DNA from: Myxococcales bacterium
GTDB lineage: Bacteria > Myxococcota > Polyangia > Fen-1088
Length of the DNA: 20,807 nt
Assembly: GCA_003159055.1 (NCBI GenBank)
Contig: PMLH01000617.1
Location: 1 to 20,807 of the forward strand
Reading direction: 5' to 3'
Part shown: in pieces, positions 7,995 to 15,597 of the stretch
Layout of the letters: the number at the start of each line of letters is the position of its first letter
Position numbering within the stretch: position 1 is the first letter of the stretch
The notes under the pieces: model-generated
Told to the model about the DNA's origin: nothing
The model's input: the letters and a program-made list of their open reading frames with translations, nothing else
Database searches by the model: none
Program-made: the position numbers and the translations under genes

Positions 7995-8978
7995 TCAAGG
8001 GATCCGCACGATCAATCGACGAGATGGACTGTCGGATAGCGGACCGTCGCCGACCACGCGGGCAAGCTGGCCCTCGGCGAGCAACTGATTGACGTGTTTT
8101 GCAACCAGCCCTTCGTGACAGCCCAGCAGGAAGGCGAGGGTGGTGGTGTCGAAAGCGCGATCCGCGAGGCGGGTCAGGATGGCTTCGCGCAGATATTCGT
8201 CGTCGATGCGACGGACCTCACCCGGCTGCCGCCTGGCTACTTCGAAGACCGTGAGAGGAAGAAGTTGCTCGTGGATGCGAGCCAGCAACTCGTCCGATGC
8301 CTGCTTCACCCACGGCAGGACTCCGGGCCGATCGAGGCGGTTGAGCTGGACGGCGTCCGGTCCGATACGCAGCGCAGCCTCACGGAGCGCGGCGATCTCG
8401 TGCTCGGAGTCATTAACCCCCGGGACGACGAAGACCTCCAGCACGAATGTGCCGGAGTACTGTCTCCGCAGCGCCACCAGGCCGTCGATGACCTCGTTCA
8501 CGTGGATGCTCGGCTCGGGCCGGTTGATGGTCCAAAACGACTCGGACGTGGCCCCGTCGAGCGAGGGAACCAAGAGATCTGCATCGCGGACTGCGCTTCG
8601 GATCTCGGGGCGACGAAAGAGCGTTCCATTGCTCAGCACCGCGACTTTGTAGTCGTGGTAGTGGCGCTTGATGTGCGCGATGATATCGCCTAGGCGCGCG
8701 TGCAGTGTGGGCTCGCCCGAGCCGGCGAATGTTACGAAATCGAGGAACGGCTGCCGACCAAGGTAGTCGTCGAGCTCCGCGACTACGTCGCCTGTAGGCA
8801 CGAAGATGTCGGTCGTCGCGGTCAGGTCGGTCGTGGCGCCACACTCGCAGTAGATGCAGTCGAGCGAGCAGGTCTTGTACGGCAAAAGGTCCACCCCCAG
8901 CGAGCGGCCAAGCCTGCGGGAAAACACGGGACCAAAGAGGTATTTGTAGCCAAGCGCGCTGGCAGGCTTGTCTGTCAT
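7995..8978 (-). CDS. Radical SAM protein (COG0731-like) with C-terminal extension
   Basis: A 327-residue cytosolic radical SAM enzyme of unknown substrate. The [4Fe-4S] motif CSLDCIYC gives Cys37, Cys41 and Cys44 in the classic CxxxCxxC spacing. It is followed by the glycine-rich TFAGSGEPTLH and the VLSNGTL strand that help bind S-adenosylmethionine. The opening GYKYLFGPVFSRRLGRSLGVD is characteristic of the small radical SAM group related to wyosine-type enzymes. The last 70 residues (from about 255) look like a small winged-helix domain (FDTTTLAFLLGCHEGLVAKHVNQLLAEG). It starts 9 bp after the sigma-54 activator gene on the same strand, so the two very likely share a transcript. Confidence 0.9.
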   Translation of the reverse strand: MTDKPASALGYKYLFGPVFSRRLGRSLGVDLLPYKTCSLDCIYCECGATTDLTATTDIFVPTGDVVAELDDYLGRQPFLDFVTFAGSGEPTLHARLGDIIAHIKRHYHDYKVAVLSNGTLFRRPEIRSAVRDADLLVPSLDGATSESFWTINRPEPSIHVNEVIDGLVALRRQYSGTFVLEVFVVPGVNDSEHEIAALREAALRIGPDAVQLNRLDRPGVLPWVKQASDELLARIHEQLLPLTVFEVARRQPGEVRRIDDEYLREAILTRLADRAFDTTTLAFLLGCHEGLVAKHVNQLLAEGQLARVVGDGPLSDSPSRRLIVRIP

Positions 8979-8987
8979 CGCGACGGT

Positions 8988-10085
8988 CTACCCGGCACTG
9001 GTTGAAGCATCGTGCGACGAGGTTACACCGGGCTTCTTGTTTCTACGTCCGGCGATGAGCCCGGAGATGGCGAGACGCGCGCGGAGCACGTTGCGGCTGA
9101 TACCGAGGAGGTTGGCCGTCTGCACCTGGTTCTGGTGGCAGAAGTGATAGGCTTGCGTTACCACGGCCGATACGATCTTCTCGTACAGCTCCGGGCCTCC
9201 CTGCTCGAAAAGGGGCGTAAGCGCGCGTTCGAACGACGCAAGGTTCGGCGTCGGATTCGACGCGGCCTCGGCAGAAACGCTGGCCCGGTTGGTCTGCAAG
9301 GAAAGGTCGCCGGCATCGATGAGACCATCTCGGCTGGTCAGCACCGCACGGTGAAGCACGTTTTCGAGCTCCCGAACGTTGCCCGGCCAGCTATGGTCGA
9401 GAAGCTTCTGGATGGCCTCGTCGCTGAGGGTGGGGTCGTCGACGCCACACCGTTGGCCGTGGACGCGCAGGAAATGCTCGGTCAGGGGAAGGATGTCCCC
9501 GGGCCGCTCGCGCAGCGGCGGCACGCTGAGCGAGGCGACGTTCAGTCGGAAGAACAAGTCCTCTCGGAAACGTCCCGCGCGTACCGCCGCCCCCAGGTCC
9601 ACGTTGGTGGCAGCGACCAACCGGACATCGATTGGGATCGCCGTGCGCGAACCCAGTCGCACGACCTCCCGTTCCTGAAGCACGCGCAATAGCTTCACCT
9701 GCAGAGGCAGCGACAAGTCGCCGATCTCGTCGAGAAACAGGGTGCCTCCCTGCGCCGCCTCGAACCATCCGCTCTTGGAGGACACCGCCCCGGTGAAGGC
9801 GCCGCGCTCGTACCCGAACAGCTCCGCGTCGACAAGGTTTTCCGAAAATGCGCCGCAGTTGACCGCGACAAACGGCCTAGTCGCCCTTCGGCTCAGCTCA
9901 TGGACATAGCGCGAGACAATCTCCTTGCCGGTTCCCGTCTCGCCGATGACCAGTACGGTTGCTTCGCTCGGGGAGATCTGACGAATTTGGCGTAGCAGCT
10001 CACGCGAACACGGATCTTCGAACACCAATGTCCTGGCACGCACCGTGAGGGAATGGGGTCGAAAATTCGGGGCTGTGATGACCAT
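8988..10085 (-). CDS. Sigma-54-dependent activator without an N-terminal sensor domain
   Basis: A 365-residue bacterial enhancer-binding protein that would remodel sigma-54 RNA polymerase. Only about 25 residues precede the AAA+ domain, so the usual receiver, GAF or PAS sensor is absent. Visible: Walker A GETGTGKE (48-55), the sigma-54-contacting GAFTGA (95-100), Walker [11 protein letters not shown] (114-123), RLVAATN, and [19 protein letters not shown] Fis-type helix-turn-helix lies at about 305-345 ([19 protein letters not shown]). Such proteins are often controlled by a partner or by their own level. The start has no Shine-Dalgarno. A palindrome and -10-like TATAGC (10098-10103) lie so close that the transcript would be nearly leaderless. 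I found no sigma-54 promoter in the gaps I checked, so its target is unknown. Confidence 0.92.
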   Translation of the reverse strand: MVITAPNFRPHSLTVRARTLVFEDPCSRELLRQIRQISPSEATVLVIGETGTGKEIVSRYVHELSRRATRPFVAVNCGAFSENLVDAELFGYERGAFTGAVSSKSGWFEAAQGGTLFLDEIGDLSLPLQVKLLRVLQEREVVRLGSRTAIPIDVRLVAATNVDLGAAVRAGRFREDLFFRLNVASLSVPPLRERPGDILPLTEHFLRVHGQRCGVDDPTLSDEAIQKLLDHSWPGNVRELENVLHRAVLTSRDGLIDAGDLSLQTNRASVSAEAASNPTPNLASFERALTPLFEQGGPELYEKIVSAVVTQAYHFCHQNQVQTANLLGISRNVLRARLAISGLIAGRRNKKPGVTSSHDASTSAG

Positions 10086-10097
10086 TGCAAGGAGTGT

Positions 10098-10117
10098 GCT
10101 ATAGAAGACATATGTCT
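10098..10117 (-). promoter_or_regulatory. Palindromic operator plus -10-like element before the sigma-54 activator gene
   Basis: AGACATATGTCT at 10106-10117 is a perfect 12-bp palindrome, preceded on the minus strand by CT. Two bases downstream is TATAGC (10103-10098). The same layout, palindrome then 2 nt then TATAG, appears before the cysM-like gene. No -35 element is evident. Confidence 0.55.
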
Positions 10118-10164
10118 AGCATAGTGGATTGTGTTCGGCAATCGGAAAACCGGACAACCCATGG

Positions 10165-11139
10165 CTAGATGCTCCAGTCGAAGCCAGTTTCCTGCTTGAA
10201 CTCGGTCGGCGGCTGATTCTTGTACTGCAGCTCGGGATTCTTGACCGTGACCCGGGTGCGCGGCGGCACCGACTGCGTGACGAACACGTTGCTGGCGATG
10301 ACCACACTTTTGCCGATCACCGTTTCGCCACCCAGGATGGACGCACCCGAATAGACTGTGACCTCGTCCTCGAGGGTGGGGTGGCGCTTGATACCGCGCA
10401 GACTCTGGCCGCCGCGGAGCGAAAGCGCACCCAGGGTCACGCCCTGGTAGATCTTCACGCGCTTGCCAATCTGAGTGGTTTCGCCAATGACCACGCCGGT
10501 TCCGTGATCGATGAAGAAGTACTCGTCGATGGTGGCTCCGGGATGGATGTCTACTCCGGTCACGCTGTGGGCGTATTCGCTCATCATGCGAGGGATCAGC
10601 GGAACGCCGCGCAGGTGCAGCTCGTGCGCAAGGCGGTACACCGTGACCGCGAAAAATCCTGGGTACGAGAAGATAATCTCGTCGGTGTCGGCCGCCGCCG
10701 GATCGCCATCGAAAGTCGCTTGGACGTCGGTGGCCAAGACGGCACGCAGCCGCGGGATGGTGCCGAGAAACTGGTGCACCACCTCGCGTGCGCGGGCGAC
10801 GACGTCGGTGTGGGTGCTGCCGCCGCGTCGGGCCGTGTGCCGAAGCGCACCCTCGATTTGCTCGGACAGCAGATTTCGGATCTCCACCAGCAGATCGCCG
10901 ACATGATACTGGATGGCCTCGCTGGCGAGGTTCTGACGCCCGAAATAGCCAGGAAACAGCAGTTCGCGCAACAACGTGATGACCTCAATGATGGCGTTGC
11001 GGCTGGCGAGCTTGCCCGCATCGATGTGCCTCGTGATGGGCTGGCTCCGGTAGCTCTCGGTGATGTTCTGCACGAGCTCCGCCAAATCGCTGCTGGCGGT
11101 CTGGCTATCTGGGGACGGAACGACGTCTTCGTTACTCAT
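10165..11139 (-). CDS. cysE: Serine O-acetyltransferase (CysE/EpsC type)
   Basis: A 324-residue enzyme making O-acetylserine from serine and acetyl-CoA, the acceptor for sulfide in cysteine synthesis. Residues 1-190 are the helical N-terminal region. From about 192 the left-handed hexapeptide repeats begin (VTGVDIHPGATI, GVVIGETTQIG). The catalytic pair appears as Asp211-His212 in FFIDHGTG, and the second histidine as His253 in IKRHPTLEDEV. The start ATG at 11139 overlaps the desulfurase stop as ATGA (11136-11139), which fixes it. The frame stays open far upstream inside the desulfurase gene, but that part is not this protein. Acetyltransferase genes of this long type are regular companions of family 2A encapsulin and desulfurase genes. 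It is the last gene of the run. Confidence 0.93.
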   Translation of the reverse strand: MSNEDVVPSPDSQTASSDLAELVQNITESYRSQPITRHIDAGKLASRNAIIEVITLLRELLFPGYFGRQNLASEAIQYHVGDLLVEIRNLLSEQIEGALRHTARRGGSTHTDVVARAREVVHQFLGTIPRLRAVLATDVQATFDGDPAAADTDEIIFSYPGFFAVTVYRLAHELHLRGVPLIPRMMSEYAHSVTGVDIHPGATIDEYFFIDHGTGVVIGETTQIGKRVKIYQGVTLGALSLRGGQSLRGIKRHPTLEDEVTVYSGASILGGETVIGKSVVIASNVFVTQSVPPRTRVTVKNPELQYKNQPPTEFKQETGFDWSI

Positions 11140-12662
11140 ACAAGACCTCCGCCCGACCCGCTTTGCAAGCGGCGGACCGCCGCCACCAAGTGGTCGATTT
11201 CTTCGTGGGTGTTGTACAGGGCCAGTGACGGACGGACGGTAGTCTCCAGGCCATAGCGTCGCAGCGCCGGCTGCGCACAGTGGTGCCCGGAGCGAACGGC
11301 GATGCCTTCGCGATCGAGCGCCGCGCCCACGTCTTCCGAGCGGAAGCCGTCGAGCACGAACGACAGCACGCCGGCCTTCTCCCGGGCCGTGCCGATGAGG
11401 CGCAGTCCCGGGATCTTCGCAAGCTCCCCCATGCCGTGTTCCAGCAGCTCGGTCTCGTGCCGCGTGATGTTCTCGATGCCGACCTTCTGCACGTAGTCGA
11501 TGGCCGCACCCAGGCCCACCGCATCCGCGATGTTTCCAGTGCCGGCCTCGAAGCGCGCAGGGGCTGCGTGGTAGACCGTCCGCTCGAAGGTGACGTCGGC
11601 GATCATGTTGCCGCCGCCTTGCCACGGCAGCGTCGTGTTCAGCACGTCGCTCTTGCCGAACAGCGCCCCGATTCCGGTCGGCCCGAAGACCTTGTGACCG
11701 GAAAAGACGTAGAAGTCGGCATTCAGCGCCTGTACGTCGACGCGCAGGTGAGGAACCGCCTGCGCCCCGTCGACCAGAACGCGTGCGCCGTGGCGGTGGG
11801 CCGCCGCGACCATTTCCTGCACCGGCGTGATGGTGCCGAGCGCGTTCGACACCTGGGTGAGCGCCACGATGCGCGTCCGCGGGCCAAGCAGCCGCTCGTA
11901 TTCCTCGGGAATGATCTGCCCACGGTCGTCGATGGGCGCTACCCGAAGCACCGCACCCTTCTCGGCGGCGAGTTGCTGCCACGGCACGATGTTGGAGTGG
12001 TGCTCGAGCCAGGTGACCACGATCTCGTCGCCCGCGCGAACGTTCTGCCCGCCCCACGCCTTGGCCACCAGGTTGATGCCCTCGGTGGCCCCGCGCACGA
12101 ACACGATCTCGTTCGCCGACGGTGCGTTCAGGAACCGGCGCACTTTCTCGCGAGCCGCCTCGTACGCGTCTGTCGAGCGGGCCGCAAGGACGTGGGCCGC
12201 GCGATGGATGTTCGAGTTCTCGTGCTCGTAGAAGTACTTCAGACGGTCGATGACTGCCTGAGGTTTCTGCGTGGTCGCCGCGTTGTCGAGCCACACCAGG
12301 GGCTTGCCGTGGGCTTGCTCCTGCAGGATGGGGAAGTCCCGACGGATGGACGTCACGTCGAACTGCCCTGCCCCCGGCGCAACCTGGGGAACCAGCTCGG
12401 GATAGATCAGATAGACCGAGGACGCCGACGCTGGCGCCGATGGAAGTGACGGCTGCGTGGCTGGGGCAACCGTCGGCGCGGCATACGCCGATGCCGGGTA
12501 GCTCGGCGCGGGCGGCACCGGCGAGGGAATCGTCGGCACCGCCAACGTCAGCGGGGCGCTGGCCGCCGCGAACAGCTCATTGGCCAGCCGGGCAATCAGC
12601 CCTTCGTCGACGGGAGCGGCCACCCCGGGACCGCTCACCGAGATCTCGTCAAAGTTGTTCAT
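11136..12662 (-). CDS. Encapsulin-associated cysteine desulfurase (SufS-like) with cargo N-terminus
   Basis: A 508-residue PLP enzyme that takes sulfur from cysteine as a persulfide, leaving alanine. The SufS/CsdA-like core spans about 100-505: YLDNAATT-type LVWLDNAATTQ, ATEGINLV, the PLP lysine Lys324 in SGHKVFGPTG, and the persulfide cysteine Cys462 in RSGHHCAQP. Residues 1-100 are not found in ordinary SufS. They hold a likely amphipathic helix (GLIARLANELFAAA, 21-34), a Pro/Ala/Ser-rich disordered stretch (35-82) and a short hydrophobic motif (VYLIYPELVPQV, 83-94). In characterised family 2A systems such an extension directs the enzyme into the shell. The start overlaps the encapsulin stop as ATGA (12659-12662) and the end overlaps the acetyltransferase start, so shell, cargo and acetyltransferase are probably translated together. 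Confidence 0.95.
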   Translation of the reverse strand: MNNFDEISVSGPGVAAPVDEGLIARLANELFAAASAPLTLAVPTIPSPVPPAPSYPASAYAAPTVAPATQPSLPSAPASASSVYLIYPELVPQVAPGAGQFDVTSIRRDFPILQEQAHGKPLVWLDNAATTQKPQAVIDRLKYFYEHENSNIHRAAHVLAARSTDAYEAAREKVRRFLNAPSANEIVFVRGATEGINLVAKAWGGQNVRAGDEIVVTWLEHHSNIVPWQQLAAEKGAVLRVAPIDDRGQIIPEEYERLLGPRTRIVALTQVSNALGTITPVQEMVAAAHRHGARVLVDGAQAVPHLRVDVQALNADFYVFSGHKVFGPTGIGALFGKSDVLNTTLPWQGGGNMIADVTFERTVYHAAPARFEAGTGNIADAVGLGAAIDYVQKVGIENITRHETELLEHGMGELAKIPGLRLIGTAREKAGVLSFVLDGFRSEDVGAALDREGIAVRSGHHCAQPALRRYGLETTVRPSLALYNTHEEIDHLVAAVRRLQSGSGGGLV

Positions 12663-13600
12663 CGCGCACGTATGTATTCGTGGTAGGTGTCGACGTCGAC
12701 GTTTTCGAGAGAAGCGATGGCGTCCTCGGTCAGCACGGCCGCCGAGCAGTAGAGCGACACGAGGTACGACGCGATCGCGGTGCGGTCGATGCCCATGAAG
12801 CGCACCGACAGACCTGGCCCCTGCTCACCCTGCAATCCAGGCTGGAACAGACCGACCACGCCTTGCTTGGCTTCGCCGGTGCGAAGCAGAAGGATGCTGG
12901 TCTTCTGCGCGCCCGCCTTGCCCGCCAGTGGAATCTTGTCCGACGGAATGAGGGGGACGCCACGCCAAGTGATAAACGGGTTGCCGAACAAGGTGACGGT
13001 GGCCGGCGGAACCCCGCGCAGCGTCGCCTCGCGGCCGAAAGCCGCGATGGCGCGCGGGTGCGCGAGGAAGAAGCCCGGCTCTTTCCAGACCCTGGAGATC
13101 AGCTCGTCGAGGTCGTCCGGCGTCGGTGGCCCCGAGCGCGTGGGCAGTCGCTGCGAGGCATCGACATTCTTGAGCAGGCCGTAGTCGGCGTTGTTGAGCA
13201 GCTCGAACTCCTGGCGCTCCTTCAGCGCCTCGATGGTGAGGCGGAGCTGTTCCTTGAGCTGGTCGTGCGGGCTGTTGTAGAGGTCTGTGATTCGCGTGTG
13301 AACCCCGAGCACGGTCTTGATGGAGCTCAGGTTGTACTCGCGCGGCTTCTCGACGTAATCCACGAAGGTCGACGGGAGATCCTGCTCCGTCTTCTGACCA
13401 CAGACCGCAACCTCGGCGATGTCGCCGGGCTTGGCGCGGTTTACGCGGTAAACGCCGGCCTCGACCGGAATCCACGACAGAAGCCTCGGCAACCAACGGG
13501 GCGTGATGACGCTGGTCTGGACAGCGGTCTTGGTCGTGTTTGCAAGCTGGCGAGCAGCAACGTCGCCGAGCACTTTGCGTCCTTGGGTCTCTTCGGTCAT
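12659..13600 (-). CDS. Family 2A encapsulin shell protein (SrpI-like)
   Basis: A 313-residue HK97-fold protein that self-assembles into a protein nanocompartment. Recognised from its overall family 2A sequence: N-terminal LGDVAARQLANTTKT, RWLPRLLSWIPVEAGVYRVN, EYNLSSIKTVLGVHTRITDLYN, NADYGLLK, VTLFGNPFITWRGVPLIPSDK and the late GLSVRFMGIDRTAIASYLVSLYCS. There is no cyclic-nucleotide-binding insert, which separates it from family 2B. Length is typical. Published work on this family shows a cysteine desulfurase as cargo and sulfur accumulation inside the shell. GGAGAAG (13610-13604) gives a good ribosome binding site before the ATG at 13600. A 93-bp gap separates it from the upstream fusion gene, so a separate promoter is possible; only a half-site like AGACAC was seen there. 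Confidence 0.95.
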   Translation of the reverse strand: MTEETQGRKVLGDVAARQLANTTKTAVQTSVITPRWLPRLLSWIPVEAGVYRVNRAKPGDIAEVAVCGQKTEQDLPSTFVDYVEKPREYNLSSIKTVLGVHTRITDLYNSPHDQLKEQLRLTIEALKERQEFELLNNADYGLLKNVDASQRLPTRSGPPTPDDLDELISRVWKEPGFFLAHPRAIAAFGREATLRGVPPATVTLFGNPFITWRGVPLIPSDKIPLAGKAGAQKTSILLLRTGEAKQGVVGLFQPGLQGEQGPGLSVRFMGIDRTAIASYLVSLYCSAAVLTEDAIASLENVDVDTYHEYIRAR

Positions 13601-13603
13601 GGT

Positions 13604-13610
13604 CTTCTCC
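13604..13610 (-). promoter_or_regulatory. Encapsulin ribosome binding site
   Basis: GGAGAAG on the minus strand, with GGAG 6 nt from the ATG. It is stronger than the sites of its operon neighbours, consistent with the need for many shell copies. Confidence 0.6.
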
Positions 13611-13693
13611 GTGGCGGTTGAGGGGATGCGGGGCGGATGATGCAGTGTCTGGGATGTGCGCCAAAGCTAGGCTAGGCGCGGCGGCAAAGCCGG

Positions 13694-15127
13694 TCAGTAT
13701 CGGGGAAGGGAGTTGTCGACCCTCTCGGCCCAAGCGTGGACACCACCTGCGAGAATCTGCAGGCGATCGAAACCGGCCTGCCTGAGCTGGCGGTATGCCT
13801 GGACGCTGCGAGTGCCGTGGTGGCACGACAACGTGTAAGTCCGGGACGAGTCGAGCTCGTGGATGCGGGCGGGAATTTCGCTCAGTGGAAAGGCCACGGC
13901 ACCAGGAATCTGCACGATCGCTTGCTCGTGCGACTCACGCACATCCAGAAGATTGAAGTGCTCGCCTGCCTTTCGGCGCCGGTCGAGCTCCTCGACGGAA
14001 AGCGCGGGGATACCGGAGGCGTCGACATCGGCCTCTTCGCCGCGGATCCCGCAGAAGGCCTCGTAGTCGATGGGCGCGGTGATGGTCGGGCTGGACCCGC
14101 AGACCGCACAGTTGGGCTCCTTGCGGACAGTCAGCTGCCGGAATTCGAACCCCAATGCGTCGAACATCACAAGTCGTCCAATCAACGGATCACCGATGCC
14201 GAGGATCAGCTTCAGTACTTCCAGTGCCTGGAGGGTGCCGACGATGCCGGGCAGAACCCCGAGTACCCCGCCCTCCGCGCACGAGGGAACCAGGCCGGGC
14301 GGCGGCGGCTCTGGGAACAAGCAGCGGTAGCAGGGACCGCGCTGGGCGTCGAAGACTGCCACCTGTCCGTCGAAGCGAAAGATGCTGGCGTAGACGTTCG
14401 GCTTGCCGGTCAGCACGCACGCGTCGTTGACCAGGTAGCGGGTGGGAAAGTTGTCGGTCCCGTCGGCGATAATGTCGTACTGACTGAAGAGGTCAAGCAC
14501 GTTCCAACTGGACAGGTGGGTCGAGTGGGCAACGATTTCGATGTCGGGATTGAGCTGGCGCAAACGATCTTTGGCCGCATCCAGCTTGGGCCGACCGACA
14601 TCCGACGTCGAGTAGAGAATCTGTCTCTGGATGTTGGTGAGATCCACCACATCGAAGTCGACGATGCCAAGGGTGCCCACGCCGGCAGCGGCCAGATACA
14701 GCGACAGGGGCGAACCGAGACCGCCCGCGCCGATGCAGAGCACGCGTGCCTTCTTGAGCTTCTTCTGCCCTTCCAGCGTCACCTCCGGCATGATGAGGTG
14801 GCGGCTGTAGCGTAGGATTTCGTCGCGGGACAGCTTGGGCTCGGGCGCGCCGCCAGCGATGGCAGGTACCAGGGTCAGGACGTCGCCGTCTCGAACCGGC
14901 ACAGGCTGGCCCGAAGCGCCGAGGTTGCGAACATTCTGATCGCCCAGAAAGACATTCACGTAGCTGCGAACGCGACCGTTGTCATCGAACAGTTGTCGCC
15001 TGAGGTCCGGGCTCTTGTCAGCCAACGCCGACAGTGCGCCTTCGACGGTGTCTGCGGTGACCTCGACGCCCTTCGCGCCGCCGACGTATCTGCGGAGCGG
15101 GGTTGGAATGAGAATGGATACGGACAT
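13694..15127 (-). CDS. Sulfur carrier (ThiS/MoaD/CysO)-E1 adenylyltransferase-rhodanese fusion
   Basis: A 477-residue three-domain protein for sulfur activation. Residues 1-93 are a ubiquitin-like sulfur carrier ending in LVPAIAGG, the diglycine that is adenylated and thiocarboxylated when free; here it runs on into APEP. Residues 98-345 are a MoeB/ThiF/MoeZ-type E1 domain: RYSRHLIMPEV, nucleotide loop GAGGLG (133-138), DFDVVDLTNIQRQ, DGTDNFPTR, CYRCLFPEPPPP...PSC (Cys283) and zinc pairs Cys266/Cys269 and Cys340/Cys343. Residues 375-477 are a rhodanese domain with active-site Cys435 in CHHGTRS. The start at 15127 shares one base with the JAMM gene's stop (TGATG). The frame upstream of 15127 is not part of the protein. 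Separate CysO and MoeZ proteins supply sulfur for cysteine in actinobacteria; here both are in one chain. Confidence 0.94.
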   Translation of the reverse strand: MSVSILIPTPLRRYVGGAKGVEVTADTVEGALSALADKSPDLRRQLFDDNGRVRSYVNVFLGDQNVRNLGASGQPVPVRDGDVLTLVPAIAGGAPEPKLSRDEILRYSRHLIMPEVTLEGQKKLKKARVLCIGAGGLGSPLSLYLAAAGVGTLGIVDFDVVDLTNIQRQILYSTSDVGRPKLDAAKDRLRQLNPDIEIVAHSTHLSSWNVLDLFSQYDIIADGTDNFPTRYLVNDACVLTGKPNVYASIFRFDGQVAVFDAQRGPCYRCLFPEPPPPGLVPSCAEGGVLGVLPGIVGTLQALEVLKLILGIGDPLIGRLVMFDALGFEFRQLTVRKEPNCAVCGSSPTITAPIDYEAFCGIRGEEADVDASGIPALSVEELDRRRKAGEHFNLLDVRESHEQAIVQIPGAVAFPLSEIPARIHELDSSRTYTLSCHHGTRSVQAYRQLRQAGFDRLQILAGGVHAWAERVDNSLPRY

Positions 15128-15597
15128 CAACGAACCTCCGATGGGGATGGGGACGGAATGGAAATCCTTTCGATGGCAATGGACCGGAATGCTCCTCCGT
15201 CGTGTTCGAGCGCGAAGGCATTCAGGTCGGCCGATTTGCCTTGGGCCACGGCGCAGATCGCATACAGGTAGCCGACCCACGCGTGAACGCGGTCGTATTC
15301 AGATGGCCTTGCCGGGTGATCAGGATGGCTGTGGAAGTAGCCGATCACGTCCTGATTGTGCCGGCGAGCTTCCTTTTCAGCGGCCATTTGAAATTCTGGC
15401 GGAATCAGATAGCGCCTGCGCTGGTCGTCTCCGTGCTGATTGGGCGCGGAACGAATAGCGAGCACCGTCCACGCTTCACTGTCGCCGTCGCCGTTTCCGA
15501 AAATCGCGCCACACGCTTCGAGTGGATACGCGCGTTCGCACTGCAGGCGAATCTCGGCCTCCACGTTGGCGGGCAGACGAAGCGATGCAGCGCTCAT
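15127..15597 (-). CDS. JAMM/MPN+ (M67) metallopeptidase, QbsD/Mec+-like
   Basis: A 156-residue zinc peptidase. The JAMM signature is complete: Glu27 (LEACG), then His89 and His91, Ser99 and Asp102 in FHSHPDHPARPSEYD, matching HxH(x7)SxxD. Bacterial members next to sulfur-carrier genes trim residues after the carrier's diglycine, or release cysteine from a carrier-cysteine adduct. The start overlaps the cysM-like stop as ATGA (15594-15597) and the end overlaps the carrier-fusion start (TGATG). This tight packing argues that it processes the carrier domain of the next gene's product, whose GG is followed by Ala-Pro-Glu-Pro. The open frame upstream of 15597 is a shadow of the cysM-like gene. Confidence 0.92.
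   Translation of the reverse strand: MSAASLRLPANVEAEIRLQCERAYPLEACGAIFGNGDGDSEAWTVLAIRSAPNQHGDDQRRRYLIPPEFQMAAEKEARRHNQDVIGYFHSHPDHPARPSEYDRVHAWVGYLYAICAVAQGKSADLNAFALEHDGGAFRSIAIERISIPSPSPSEVR

Noticed and set aside
10165..12294. 709-codon open frame on the minus strand
   Set aside because: Only the last 324 codons are the serine acetyltransferase. The rest is Arg/Gly-rich shadow coding inside the desulfurase gene, and the ATGA overlap fixes the true start at 11139.
13601..13693. Possible regulon palindrome or sigma-54 promoter before the encapsulin gene
   Set aside because: Only one half-site (AGACAC) is present, without a matching GTCT arm. TTTGGCGCACATCC resembles a -24 element, but no GC at the proper -12 spacing follows.
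10129..14815. Several 359-393-codon plus-strand frames opposite the acetyltransferase, desulfurase, encapsulin and carrier-fusion genes
   Set aside because: They are mirror frames of GC-rich genes with clear protein families on the other strand; their translations show no domain and are His/Arg/Asp-rich.
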